Below are positions 10,527 to 21,000 of a stretch of DNA of 64,000 nt, piece after piece (positions within the stretch are counted from its first letter, which is position 1; the number at the start of each line of letters is the position of its first letter). Under the pieces are notes generated by a model. The model saw only the letters and a program-made list of their open reading frames with translations. It was not told the DNA's origin and did not search any database. The position numbers and the translations under genes are program-made. This stretch comes from Agapanthus africanus (lineage: Eukaryota > Streptophyta > Magnoliopsida > Asparagales > Amaryllidaceae). The stretch covers positions 563,524,315-563,588,314 of the forward strand of contig CM057346.1 of assembly GCA_030015575.1 (NCBI GenBank). Reading direction: 5' to 3'.

Positions 10527-11873
10527 ATGAAACGCAAAACTCGTCGGGAGCAAAGAAATACGACCGAGGAGCGCAAAATAACTACCGGCAACTGTCGCAT
10601 GGTCGACGCTGGGAGATCACAAGTTCTCACCTTTGGGAGAGACTCTGACGAAGAAATTGCTCTTGGCCCTCTCTTCAAAGAAACCACATCCGAAATGGAA
10701 GAAATGAAGACCTGTGAGAACATTCAGCTGCGCAATCGCACGCTACCTGAAAAGAATATCGGACCCGCAACCAAGGGATCAAATAAAAAAGATAAAGGGA
10801 AGGAAAAAGTCCTTGAAAATATCGCCCTCGATGATCGAGTCGTTGAAGAGCTGGCAACCAAGGACCCGCCTAAGAAAAACAAGGTGGATTACAACGTTCT
10901 GGCACATCTGAGGAAGCTACCCTCACAGCCAAGCATTCTCGACGCCCTTCTGCTATCTAAAGAGGCGAGAGATTCCCTGATCAAGGCACTACAAGAGCCC
11001 GAACAGTTCCAAGCGTTCCTCGCCGAAGAAAAGATGAAGGACGAGCTGGAAGAAGTGCACACAGCCGATATCACCTTCGGCGATGAAGATCTCCTCCTCG
11101 GTACGTGCGAACATAACCGTCCCTGTTATGTATCCGGATACTGTCATGATATTAAGATAGGAAAAATCCTGGTTGACAATGGATCCTCCATTAACCTCCT
11201 CAATGTAAGAGTGTTGAAGGAAATCTGCATGAGTGTTCAACACCTCGCTCGGGATAAGATCACTATCTCCGGGTTTGACTCCCAGTCATCACGGACGCTC
11301 GGGTCTGTGATATTGACGTTGCGCTTTGGGCTGCTAGTCACTGACATCAAGTTTCACGTCATGGACGCTAAGACCTGCTATAATGCTTTGCTCGGCTGGC
11401 CTTGGTTACACAAGTACAACATTATCCCTTCTACACAACATCAGTGTATGAAGTACTTCAAAGATGGTCTCGAGTACACTGTGACAGGGGAACTAAACCC
11501 ATTCTCCGTGAACGAAGTCTGCAAATATGAGGATGCCAAGTACTTCCTGCCAGATTTCGAAGATACAGAAAGATGTCGCAAACCGGAGGACAAGAACAAA
11601 GCTATCACTACTATTCCGGCTTTCGGGAGTGATACCGAGGAGGAAGAAGAAATAGTTTATTCAGGGCCGCCCCACCGCAACAAGTCGGGACCGTCCACCC
11701 CTATGTTGATCTTTGGTAGCGACTCGGAAGATGAGGTCAATGCCGTATTTTCTGTTCGGCCATCGATACAAGCCTCCGCTGACAATGATCGGAGTTTGCA
11801 AATTGCCATGGTTCCGCAAGGGCATTATAAAGAGCTCGATGCACTTGAAACTTATAGTGTGCAAGAACTGTAG
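10527..11873 (+). pseudogene. Tat-1 aspartic protease region
   Basis: A 448-codon stretch carries a retropepsin-like domain in its middle. The active-site motif is ILVDNGSSINLL (about residues 212-223) with the flap region ITISGFDSQSSRTLG and a C-terminal YNALLGWPWLHKYN. The protease would cut the gag-pol polyprotein. Asp-Asn-Gly-Ser in place of Asp-Thr/Ser-Gly is a variant seen in Tat elements. An acidic motif of type FGSDSEDE occurs three times (near 10,630, 11,625 and 11,712). The frame ends at a TAG where Tat-2 has a sense codon. Confidence 0.7.
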
Positions 11874-12370
11874 ATATTCTATGTCCCCCCCAGGCGAAAA
11901 GGTGAGAAGGCGATTCTATTCTACCGATCCGGGGAAACCAAAGTGGAAAAAGAAATTTGGCATGGTGCGGATTCTGCACTTGACAGGCTCCAGCCCATCC
12001 GTTTGCCCAAATACTATACAAACGGATTAAAAAGACTGTTGAGGCGCTAAGGCATACCCCTCAAACAGATTGCTCGACAAGCCCAGTTCTACAACAGGAT
12101 CTGGAGCGTACCTGGAACTCAACGAAAGTTGCCCAACGGGAGAATGGAAACGATCGGGCTTGAATATATTCAATCAAGAAACGGGAGCAATTCCGCGGTT
12201 GCTACGTCATACATGACTTCGACGAAGAAGGAGATGCTCTGTGGGAAGATGCTAACCCTGAACCAAAACGAGCTCCCGTCGTGAAAATGCCAAGCCCGTC
12301 GTTCGAAGAACAAATGGACAAGCTTATAAGGGAAGCGGGTTAAAAGGTTCGAGACGACCATAATCACAAA
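11874..12370 (+). pseudogene. Tat-1 conserved box between protease and RT
   Basis: Broken frames here match the Tat-2 segment at 57,270-57,775, for example FYVPPRRKGEK, KVEKEIWHG and a stretch ending LPNGRMETIGL. The conservation between two diverged copies implies a protein-coding function. I do not know its role. At least three stops disrupt it in Tat-1. Confidence 0.5.
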
Positions 12371-12880
12371 ATGACCATCTACGAGAAAGCTAGAACGCAG
12401 CGCCTCCTTCAGCAGGCTACGGAAAATGACGATGCCCTTCGTCGCCAGCCCGCCATACAAAAGACCCGACGCAGAGGCAAAAATAAACTAAAGAACGGAA
12501 AAACGTTCGACAACGGCAAAACGGGTCCAAGAAGCCACGCGATCGAGAATCGAGCAACCGGGATTCGTCTCTTACAAAGAAGATGGGTCGAGCGTATTCT
12601 TTTTCCCAGGACAAGACAAGGAAGATATTCGATCTTGTCATAAAACATCAGATGACGACACTCCCGGATTCCAAGCACCCCGCGCAAGCAAACGAGGTCT
12701 TTCACCCAGACCATTGCTCCTATTCCCGAGCAATAGGACATCCTTTCGAAAACTGCTTCACATTCAAAGACTAGGTAGAAGACCAGTATCAGCAAGGCAG
12801 GTTCGCTCTATCCAGCAGTTGGAGGGTAACCCCGCCGCAGCAGTTGGAGGGTAACCCCGCCGTAGAAGCATGAACCGAAA
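12371..12880 (+). pseudogene. Tat-1 zinc-knuckle module 3
   Basis: Reads MTIYEKARTQRLLQQA, a basic linker, then in another frame MGRAYSFSQDKTRKIFDLV, HPDHCSYSRAIGHPFENCFTFK and (after TAG) VEDQYQQGRFALSSSW. It is the closest relative of the module at the N-terminus of the Tat-2 pol frame. One knuckle histidine has changed to serine (CSYS instead of CxxH). A short duplication of GGAGGGTAACCCCGCCG (12,821 and 12,848) follows. Confidence 0.5.
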
Positions 12881-12883
12881 GCC

Positions 12884-14114
12884 ATGAGAGTAGAGCCGGA
12901 TCAACATTGGTCTTGGAAGCGATCTCGCACCTGTCACGTGATAACGATGTCAGGAGAAGGAATATGCGAAGATATGGCTGATCTCCCCAAGTGCTTCGAA
13001 AACGATGATAATGAGGTAATCTCAGAGTTTCCATCGGCACCAAAAGAGCTGGAAGATGGGATACATACTACTGCAGATAACCTCAAGAAAATTGACTTGG
13101 GGACGGCAAGTGACCCGTGGCCGACATTCGTCAGTGAACTGTTGTCTGAAGAAAGGGTGGCTATGCTAAAAGACGTGATCATGCAGTATAAAGACTGCTT
13201 CGCATGGAACTATTCCGAGATGCCGGGACTAGATCCAGAGATTGCTGTGCACAAATTGGCGATATCTCCGGACATCAAGCCGATCAAACAAGCACCGAGA
13301 AGAATGCGGCTCGAGCTTGAGATGAGCATCAATGCCGAGGTCAAGAAGCTAATCGACTCCGGTTTCATCCAAGAGGTTCAGTATCCTGACTGGATTGCCA
13401 ACATTGTCCCAGTGATAAAGAAAAATGGGACGGTGCGCATATGCATAGACTTCCGGGATCTCAACAAAGCTTGCCCGGAGGACGACTTTCCAGTACCGGT
13501 CACCGAGCTGATGATAGATAATACGTCCACTCATGAAGTTTTCTCCTTCATGGACGGCTCATCGGGATACAATCAGATAAAGATGCATCCCGAGGACCAG
13601 AAGCATACTGCTTTCCGGACTCCTTTAGGCATATTCTGCTACAAGGTAATGCCTTTCGGTCTAAAGAACGCCGGTGCCACCTATCAGAGGGCCATGACGA
13701 AGATTTTCGATGACCTCATAACACGAAATCGTCGAATGCTATATTGACGACCTTGTAGTTAAAAGCAAATCATACGAGGAACATTTAAAGCATCTGGAGA
13801 TCGTGTTTCAGCGCCTTCAGAAATACAACTTGAAGATGAACCCTCTCAAATGCGCATTCGAAGTTTCCTCGGGCAAGTTTCTAGGATTCGTCGTTCGACA
13901 CCGAGGCATTGAGATAGTCCCGTCGAAGATCAAGGCGATCATGGAAATGTCTCCGCCAAGGACTCTCAAGCAACTGCAGTCGCTCCAAGAAAAGCTCGCA
14001 TATATCAGGCGGTTCATAGCTAACCTCTCCGGAAAATGCCGCCCCTACAGTCACTTAATGAAGAAGGGAACCCCGTTCGTCTGGGATCGCAAATGCCAAG
14101 GCGCATTGGACTAA
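12884..14114 (+). pseudogene. Tat-1 reverse transcriptase
   Basis: RT motifs in order: KKNGTVRICIDFRDLNKAC, FSFMDGSSGYNQIKMHPED, GIFCYKVMPFGLKNAGATYQ, and after a frameshift YIDDLVVKSKS, then FLGFVVRHRGIEI. Compared with Tat-2 there is one extra A near 13,720 (ATAACAC against ATACAC), which shifts the frame just before the catalytic YIDD. A TAA ends the second frame at 14,112-14,114. RT would copy element RNA into cDNA; this copy cannot do so. Confidence 0.85.
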
Positions 14115-14600
14115 ATCAAGCAATACCTACAAAATCCGCCAGTACTAGCCGCTCCCGTTAAAGGTAAACCTCTCATTCTGTATACAACAGCCCTCGAAGG
14201 TTCTTTAGGTGCGCTATGGGCACAAGAAAACGACCAAGGGAAAGAGAGAGCCCTCTACTACTTGAGCCGAGTTCTACTGGGGGGCAGAAAGCAACTACTC
14301 CCCCATCAAAAAACACTACCTGGCGTTGATCTTCGCGATAACGAAGCTCAGACACTACGCGTTGGCACATGAGGTCCATCTCATATCGAAGGTGGATCCT
14401 CTCAAATATTTGATGTCAAAGGCTATATTAACGGGACGGCTCGCTAAATGGGCCCTGCTCTTAATGGAATTCTCGGTGATATACAGACCCCTCAAGGCAG
14501 TGAAAGGCCAGGCCATCGCCGACTTCCTCGCTGAACATCCGATACCCGCCAATTCTCCTTTGATCTGCGAATTGCCCGACGAGCATGCGTTTGACACGAT
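14115..14600 (+). pseudogene. Tat-1 first RNase H domain
   Basis: Segments GKPLILYTTALEGSLGALWA, RALYYLSRVLLG and, after a frameshift from an extra G near 14,281, FAITKLRHYALAHEV and KGQAIADFLAEHPIP identify the ordinary retroviral-type RNase H of gypsy elements. The usual first catalytic aspartate (in an LYxDAS motif) is replaced by Thr, as expected where the second RNase H has taken over the function. Confidence 0.7.
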
Positions 14601-14625
14601 CGATGGTGGGAGAAGAGAGAGTGAC

Positions 14626-15159
14626 ACCCGATGGGAACTCTACTTCGATGGAGCATCTTCCATGAAGAAGCACAAACAAAGCACCCCTATAATCAAACCA
14701 GGGGTAGGCCTCATCTTCGTGACCCCACAAGGAGGGATAATGCGCTTTGCCTTCTCCTTAACATAGCCGAGAACGAATAATGAAGCCGAATATGAAGCTT
14801 TTATAGTGGGTCTTGAGATTGCCGTCGACATGGGAATCGAGAACCTCCTCATATACGGAGATTCCCAACTGATCGTTAGCCAAGTAAACGGCGACTATCA
14901 AACGTGCAAGCCAGAGTTGGTGAAGTACGGCGAGAGAGTGCAGCAACTGCTGACTCAAATCCCTGCCTATGCTCTGGAAAGCATACCGCGTGCAGAAAAT
15001 AGCAAGGTAGATGCATTAGCCAAGCTCGCTAAAGAATTGGCCGACGAGAACCTTGATGATGTAAGGATCGTTGTGCAAAGCCGTCGGGTTCTTGCACCGG
15101 CAGAAATATCTCTGGAGTCGACCAAAGAAAAAGGAGCGACCGAGCAAGCGACCCTATAA
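14626..15159 (+). pseudogene. Tat-1 archaeal-type RNase H (aRH)
   Basis: The domain begins RWELYFDGASSM and continues GVGLIFVTPQGG, NNEAEYEA, IYGDSQLIVSQVNGDY and IPRAENSKVDALAKLAKEL, giving the Asp, Glu, Asp, Asp catalytic set of the RNase HI fold in its plant aRH form. It would remove RNA from RNA-DNA hybrids in reverse transcription. A TAG at 14,764-14,766 splits it. Presence of this second RNase H between RH and integrase is diagnostic of the Tat lineage. Confidence 0.8.
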
Positions 15160-16493
15160 GTAAAAGGCCAGGAAAAGGCTATGGATTGGAGAGAAGTCTT
15201 TATAGACTACTTCAAATCCCGTCAAACACCTGAAGATGCGTCTTCAAGACATCAGCTCATGAAACGAACCCTATCATTTGCCTTCGTCAATAATACTCTG
15301 TATTAGAGATCATTTGATTTTCTGTGGCTATGATGCCTGGGACTGGAAGAAGCAAGGAGAGTCGTCTAAGAAACTCACGACGGACTCTGCGGTTCTCATC
15401 AAGCCGGGCCGAAGATGAAACTAAAGATCAAAAGGATGGGCTATTATTGGCCCACGATGATTCAGGACTGTCTCGAATACGCGAAGCAGTGCCACTCGTG
15501 CCAAATTCATGGGGATTTTATCCAGCATCCAAATCCATTACACCCAACGGTGGCTAGCTGGCCGTTCGAAATGTGGGGAATTGACATAATCGGGCCCATC
15601 GAACCGGCATCATCCAGAGGACATCGGTTCATATTGGCAACAACTGATTACTTCTCCAAATGGGCAGAAGCAATACCGCTAAGAGAAGTGAAGACGGAGA
15701 ATATCCTCCACTTCTTCAAGACACGTGTAATTTACCGGTTCGGCACTCCGCGACGGATTATCTCCGATAACGGGCCAGCCTATAGAAGTTACAAAGTCAG
15801 CCGCTTTGCGCAGCAATATAACATAGACTGGAGATACTCTTCGGTCAATAATCCCCGAGCTAACGATCTAGCTGAGGCTTTTAACAAGACCTTGACGAAG
15901 ATCGTGAAAAGACGGTGTCTCGAAATAAGAGGGACTGGCACGAAAGACTGTATGAAGCACTCTGGGCGTATCGAAATACGTTCAAAATAGCCACGAATAC
16001 AACGCCATATGCATTGGTATTTAGCACAGAAGCAGTACTCCCCCTCGAGATAGAGTTACCCTCTCTACGAGTGGCCGTTCACTACGAGCTAACAGACGAA
16101 GAAAATGCTCACCTTCGGCTTAAGGAGCTCGACGCCCTTGGTGAAACCCGGCTCATAGCGCAACAAAACCTGGAGGCTTATAAAGCAAAGATGACGCGCT
16201 CATACGAAAGATTGACTAGGCCGAGAACATTCCGCCAAGGCGAACTCGTACTAGTGGTCAAAAGACCTATGATCCCCAATCGTGCCAAACAGGGGAAATT
16301 CGAGCCGAACTACGAAAGCCCGTACATTATAGACAAAGTTTACCAGGGTGGAGCCTATCTACTCATGGACATGCATGGCGAAAGACCTTTCAGGCTAATA
16401 AACGGCCGCTTCCTGAAAAATACTACGCCTGACGAGTCACGGCCTAGGTCAACGATAGATGACGACGTCTATGTCCGCTCGCTATCTTCCTAA
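15160..16493 (+). pseudogene. Tat-1 integrase
   Basis: An N-terminal zinc-binding part is readable across stops near 15,180-15,510 (HDGLCGSHQ in another frame, then CLEYAKQCHSCQ). The catalytic core follows with WGIDIIGPIE, IISDNGPAY and LAEAFNKTL, so all three DDE residues remain. A frameshift in 15,915-15,960 moves to the C-terminal frame, which includes YALVFSTEAVLPLEIELPS, RTFRQGELVLVVKRP and an SH3-like end. Integrase inserts the cDNA into the genome. Confidence 0.8.
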
Positions 16494-16523
16494 GCCCAAA
16501 CTCTATAAGTAGTAGCCAGGAAC

Positions 16524-16690
16524 GGACCGAAATGTCCTAAAACTAACGACGGACCGAAACGTCTTTAAACTGACAACGGACCACTATGTCCTAAAACTGG
16601 CTATGAACTGAAACGTCTTTAAACTAACAAAGGACCACTATGTCCTAAAACTGGCTATTGACCGAGACGTCGATAAACTACTACGGATCG
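16524..16690. repeat. GGAC/GTCC hairpin repeats, Tat-1
   Basis: Four to five ~30-40 bp units each hold GGAC, six loop bases, then GTCC. Loops differ: CGAAAT at 16,524-16,537, CGAAAC in the next copy (right arm GTCT), CACTAT at 16,578-16,591. Copies of the same modules follow pol in Tat-2 (52,965-53,045) and appear at 23,245-23,470. Confidence 0.7.
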
Positions 16691-16865
16691 CAGCATCCCG
16701 AGGCTAACACAAAAAATAAAAAAAAATAATAAAAAAAATAAAAAAAAGAAGAAAACGGTATATCCATAAGCAAAATGGGCACGGATGAAAACCCGAAAGG
16801 GCTCCGTGAGTAAAAACAGCAGGGCTACCGGCGAGTTTTGTGAAAACCCGAAAGGGCGCAATCTC
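16690..16865. repeat. Poly-A-rich spacer with CCCGAAAGGG hairpins
   Basis: An A-rich stretch is followed by two copies of AAACCCGAAAGGGC (near 16,790 and 16,846). CCC-GAAA-GGG can fold as a hairpin with a GAAA (GNRA-type) loop. The same block occurs twice, inverted, at 52,625-52,960. Confidence 0.65.
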
Positions 16866-17420
16866 GTTAAAAGACACTTGCAAGGTCCTCTCGACCCTGT
16901 AAGGAGAAACCACCTGCGTGAGATCCTTACGACTCACAAGGGAGCAACACATTTAGAGATCCCCATGATTCCTAAGGAGAAATTACACTTACGAGATCCT
17001 CACGACTCATAAGGAGAATTCTCCTTTGAGACCCTCACGGCTCATAGGGTTCAAAAGCCTTAAGTTACAGGGATCTGAACCTGTTCTTAAGCCATCACAA
17101 TCTCCAATGTTGCCCTACAAGCATTTCGATATCGACCCTTGTATACAATCCACGGACGCGAATAAACATTTCCCTAACAAAGTCCTACCCGCGACTAGGG
17201 ATATGTTTACATGGTGAACAACCCTTGTAAGTCCTCTCGACTTATAAGGAGAAAACACTCTTGTAAGATCTTTATGACTTACGAGAAGCCATACACTTGG
17301 GAATCCTCACGAGTCCTAAGGAGAAAACGCACCTACGAGATCCTCACGACTCGTAGGGAGAAATACCTTTATGAGACCTTTACGGCTCATGAAGTCAAAA
17401 GCTTTAGTTGACAGGATCTT
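16866..17420. repeat. Hairpin array with GAGAAA linkers, Tat-1
   Basis: About ten ~45-55 bp units consist of two inverted arms around a CCTCACGA-type loop, joined by GGAGAAA linkers. Examples: arms CCTACGAG and CTCGTAGG with a 10-nt loop (17,332-17,357); arms CTTGTAAGTC and GACTTATAAG with loop CTCTC (17,224-17,248). The arms differ between units but remain complementary. Related units lie at 49,800-50,010 and 52,080-52,620. Confidence 0.7.
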
Positions 17421-17559
17421 AACCCTGTTTGCTAAGCCACCTTTGTTCGACACCGACAGAGGCAAATGATGATTCGCTACTGGCAATATCCCAGTTGTAG
17501 CGATGTTGATGCCGAAATCGGTGTCCAATTCCATACTCGTGGCGAAAATTCAGCGAACC

Positions 17560-17800
17560 AAAAATGCATATGAAATAGCCGAAATGATGGGGCAACTTGC
17601 AACAAAATCAACAAGTAAAAATACATATGCATACAAAAATAGCCGAAATGATTGGGCAACTCACAATAAAAAGCAGCGAGTAAATAAAACAAATAGCCGA
17701 AATGATTAGGCACCACGAAAAATAGCCGAAATGATTGGGCAATCGCGACTTTCGCGATATAAAAGCTGAAATGATAGAGCATCGCGTAAAGAAAAATATA
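17560..17800. repeat. AGCCGAAATGATTGGGC repeats, Tat-1
   Basis: Five or so copies of AGCCGAAATGATTGGGC are spaced 35-60 bp apart. The block ends with a perfect 7-bp hairpin, arms ATCGCGA and TCGCGAT with loop CTT (17,742-17,758). Tat-2 has the same block inverted at 51,715-51,935. Confidence 0.7.
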
Positions 17801-18049
17801 TAAAATAAAACTTTTGCCCTACAGGTGAGATCATATCGATCGCTGTATACAATCCAGGGACACAAACAAAGAAGGAACCATACCTTCCCACCAGAATCCA
17901 TTAGAAAAGAAGTCAAGTCTCGACGATTCACAAACAGCCGGGAGATCATTTCAACATTCGTCTCATTACAACAAACGCAACATCAGCAAATTGGAACTAC
18001 GGAAACTCCCAGTTTCATGACTCGACGATGCATAGACAACCGGGAGTCA

Positions 18050-21000
18050 ACCCATCCTGGTCCTTGCGGAACACGGCTAATGTCAATCCTGACCCCGTGG
18101 GAAGCGTCCAGAGCGGATCCTGGTCCTTGCAGAACATGGCTAATGTCAATCCTGACCCCGTGGGAAGCGTCCAGAGCGGAATCTGGTCCTTGCGGAACAC
18201 GGCTTATGTCAATCCTGACCCCGTGGGAAGCATCCAGAGCAAATCCTGGTCTAGTGGAACACGGCTAATGTCAATCCTGACCACGTGAGAAGCGTCCAGA
18301 GCGGATCCTGGTCCTTGCGGAACACGGCTAATGTCAATCCTGACCCCATGGGAAGCATCCAGAGCAAATCCTGGTCTAGTGGAACACGGTTAATATCAAT
18401 CCTGACCCCGTGGAAAACGTCCAGAGCAGAACCAGGTCCTTGCGGAACACGGCTAATGTCAATCCTGACCCGTGGGAAGCGTCCAGAGCAGATCCTGGTC
18501 CTTGTGGAACACGGCTAATGTCAATCCTGACCTCGTGGGAAGCGTCCAGAGCAAATCCTGGTCTAGTGGAACACGGCTAATGTCAATCCTGACCCTGTGG
18601 GAAGCGTCTAGAGCGGATCCAAGTCCTTGTGGAACACGGCTAATGTCAATCCTGACCCCGTGGGAAGCGTCCAGAGCGGATCCTGGTCCTTGCGGAACAT
18701 GGCTAATGTCAATCCTGACCCCGTGGGAAGCGTCCAGAGCAAATCCCGGTCTAGTGGAACACGGCTAATGTCAATCCTGACCCCGTGGGAAGCGTTCAGA
18801 GCGGATCCTGGTCCTTGCGGAACACGGCTAATGTCAATCCTGACCCCGTGGGATGCGTCCAGAGCAAATCCTGGTTCAGTGGAATACGGCTAACATCAAT
18901 CCTGACCCTATGGGAAGCGTCCAGAGTGGATCCTGGTCCTTGCAGAACACGGCTAATGTCAATCCTGACCCCGTGGGAAGCGTCCAGAGCAAATCCTGGT
19001 CTAGTGGAACACGGCTAATGTCAATCCTGACCCCGTGGGAAACGTCCAGAGCGGAACCTGGTCCTTGCGGAACACGACTAATATCAATCCTGACCCCGTG
19101 GGAAGCATCCAGAGCAAATCCTGGTCTAGTGGAATATGGATAATGTCAATCCTGACCCCGTGGGAAACGTCTAGAGCGGAACCTGGTCCTTGCGGAACAT
19201 GGCTTATGTCAATCCTGACCCCGTGGGAAGCATCCAGAGCAAATCCTGGTCCTTGCGGAACACGGCTTATGTCAATCCTGACCCCGTGGGAAACGTCCAG
19301 AGCGGATCCTGGTCCTTGCGGAATACGGCTAATGTCAATCCTGACCTCGTGGGAAGCGTCCAGAGCGGAACCTGGTCCTTGCGGAACATGTCTTATGTCA
19401 ATCCTGATCCCGTGGGAAGCATCTAGAGCAAATCCTGGTCCTTGCAGAACACGGCTAATGTCAATCCTGACCCCGTGGGAAGCGTCCAGAGCGGATCCTG
19501 GTCCTTGCGGAACACGGCTAATGTCAATCCTGACCCCGTGGGAAGCGTCCAGAGTGGATCTTGGTCCTTACGGAACACGGCTAATGTCAATCCTGACCCC
19601 GTAGGAAGCGTCTAGAGCAAATTCTGGTCTAGTGGAACATGGCTAATGTCAATCCTGACCCCGTGGGAAGCGTCCAGAGCGGATCCTGGTCCTTGCGGAA
19701 CACGGCTAATGTCAATCCTGATCCCGTGGGAAGCGTTCAGAGCGGATCCTGGTCCTTGCGGAACACGGCTAATGTCAATCCTGACCCCGTGGGAAGTGTC
19801 CAGAGCAAATCCTGGTCTAATGGAACACGGCTAATATCAATCCTGACCCCGTGGGAAGCGTCCAGAGCGGATCCTGGTCCTTGCAGAACACGGCTAATGT
19901 CAATCCTGACCCCGTGTGAAGCGTCCAGGGCAAATCCTGGTCCAGTGGAACACGGCTAATGTCAATCCTGACCCCGTGGAAAGCGTCCAGAATGGATCTT
20001 GGTCCTTGCGGAACACGGCTAATGTTAATCTTGACCCCGTGGGAAGCATCCAGAGCAAATCCTGGTCTAGTGGAACACGGCTAATGTCAATCCTGACCCC
20101 GTGGGAAACGTCCAGAGCGGAACCTGGTCCTTGTGGAACACGGCTAATCTCAATCCTGACCCCGTGGGAAGCATCCAGAGCAAATCCTGGTCTAGTGGAA
20201 CACGGATAATGTCAATCCTGACCCCATGGGAAACGTCCAGAGCGGAACCTGGTCCTTGCGGAACACGGCTTATTTCATCCTGACCCCGTGGGAAGCATCC
20301 AGAGCAAATCCCGGTCCTTGCGGGACACGGCTTATGTCAATCCTGACCCCGTGGGAAACTTCCAGAGCAGATCCTCGTCCTTGCGGAACACAGCTAACAT
20401 CAATTCTGACCCCGTGGGAAGCGTTCAGAGCGGAACCTGGTCCTTGCGGAATACGGCTTATGTTAATCCTGATCCCGTGGGAAGCATCTAGAGCAAATCC
20501 TGATCCTTGCGGAACACGGCTAATGTTAATCCTGACCCCATAGGAAGCATCCAGAGCGGATCTTGGTCCTTGCGGAACACGGCTAATGTCAATCCTGACC
20601 CCGTGGGAAGCGTCCAGAGCGGATCCTGGTCCTTATGGAACACGGCTAATGTCAATCCTGACCCCATGGGAAGTGTCCAGAGCAAATCCTGGTCTAGTGG
20701 AACACGGCTAATGTCAATCCTGACCCCGTGGGAAGCGTCCAGAGCGGATCCTGGTCCTTGCGGAACAAGGCTAATGTCAATTCTAACCCCGTGGGAAACG
20801 TCCAGAGCGGATCCTGGTCCTTGCGGAACACGGCTAATGTCAATCCTGACCCCGTAGGAAGCGTCCAGAGCAAATCCTGGTCTAGACGAACACGGCTAAT
20901 GTCAATTCTGACCCCGTGGGAAGCGTCCAAAGCGGATCCTGGTCCTTGTGGAACACGGCTAATGTCAATCCTGACCCCGTGGGATGCGTCCAGAGCAAAT

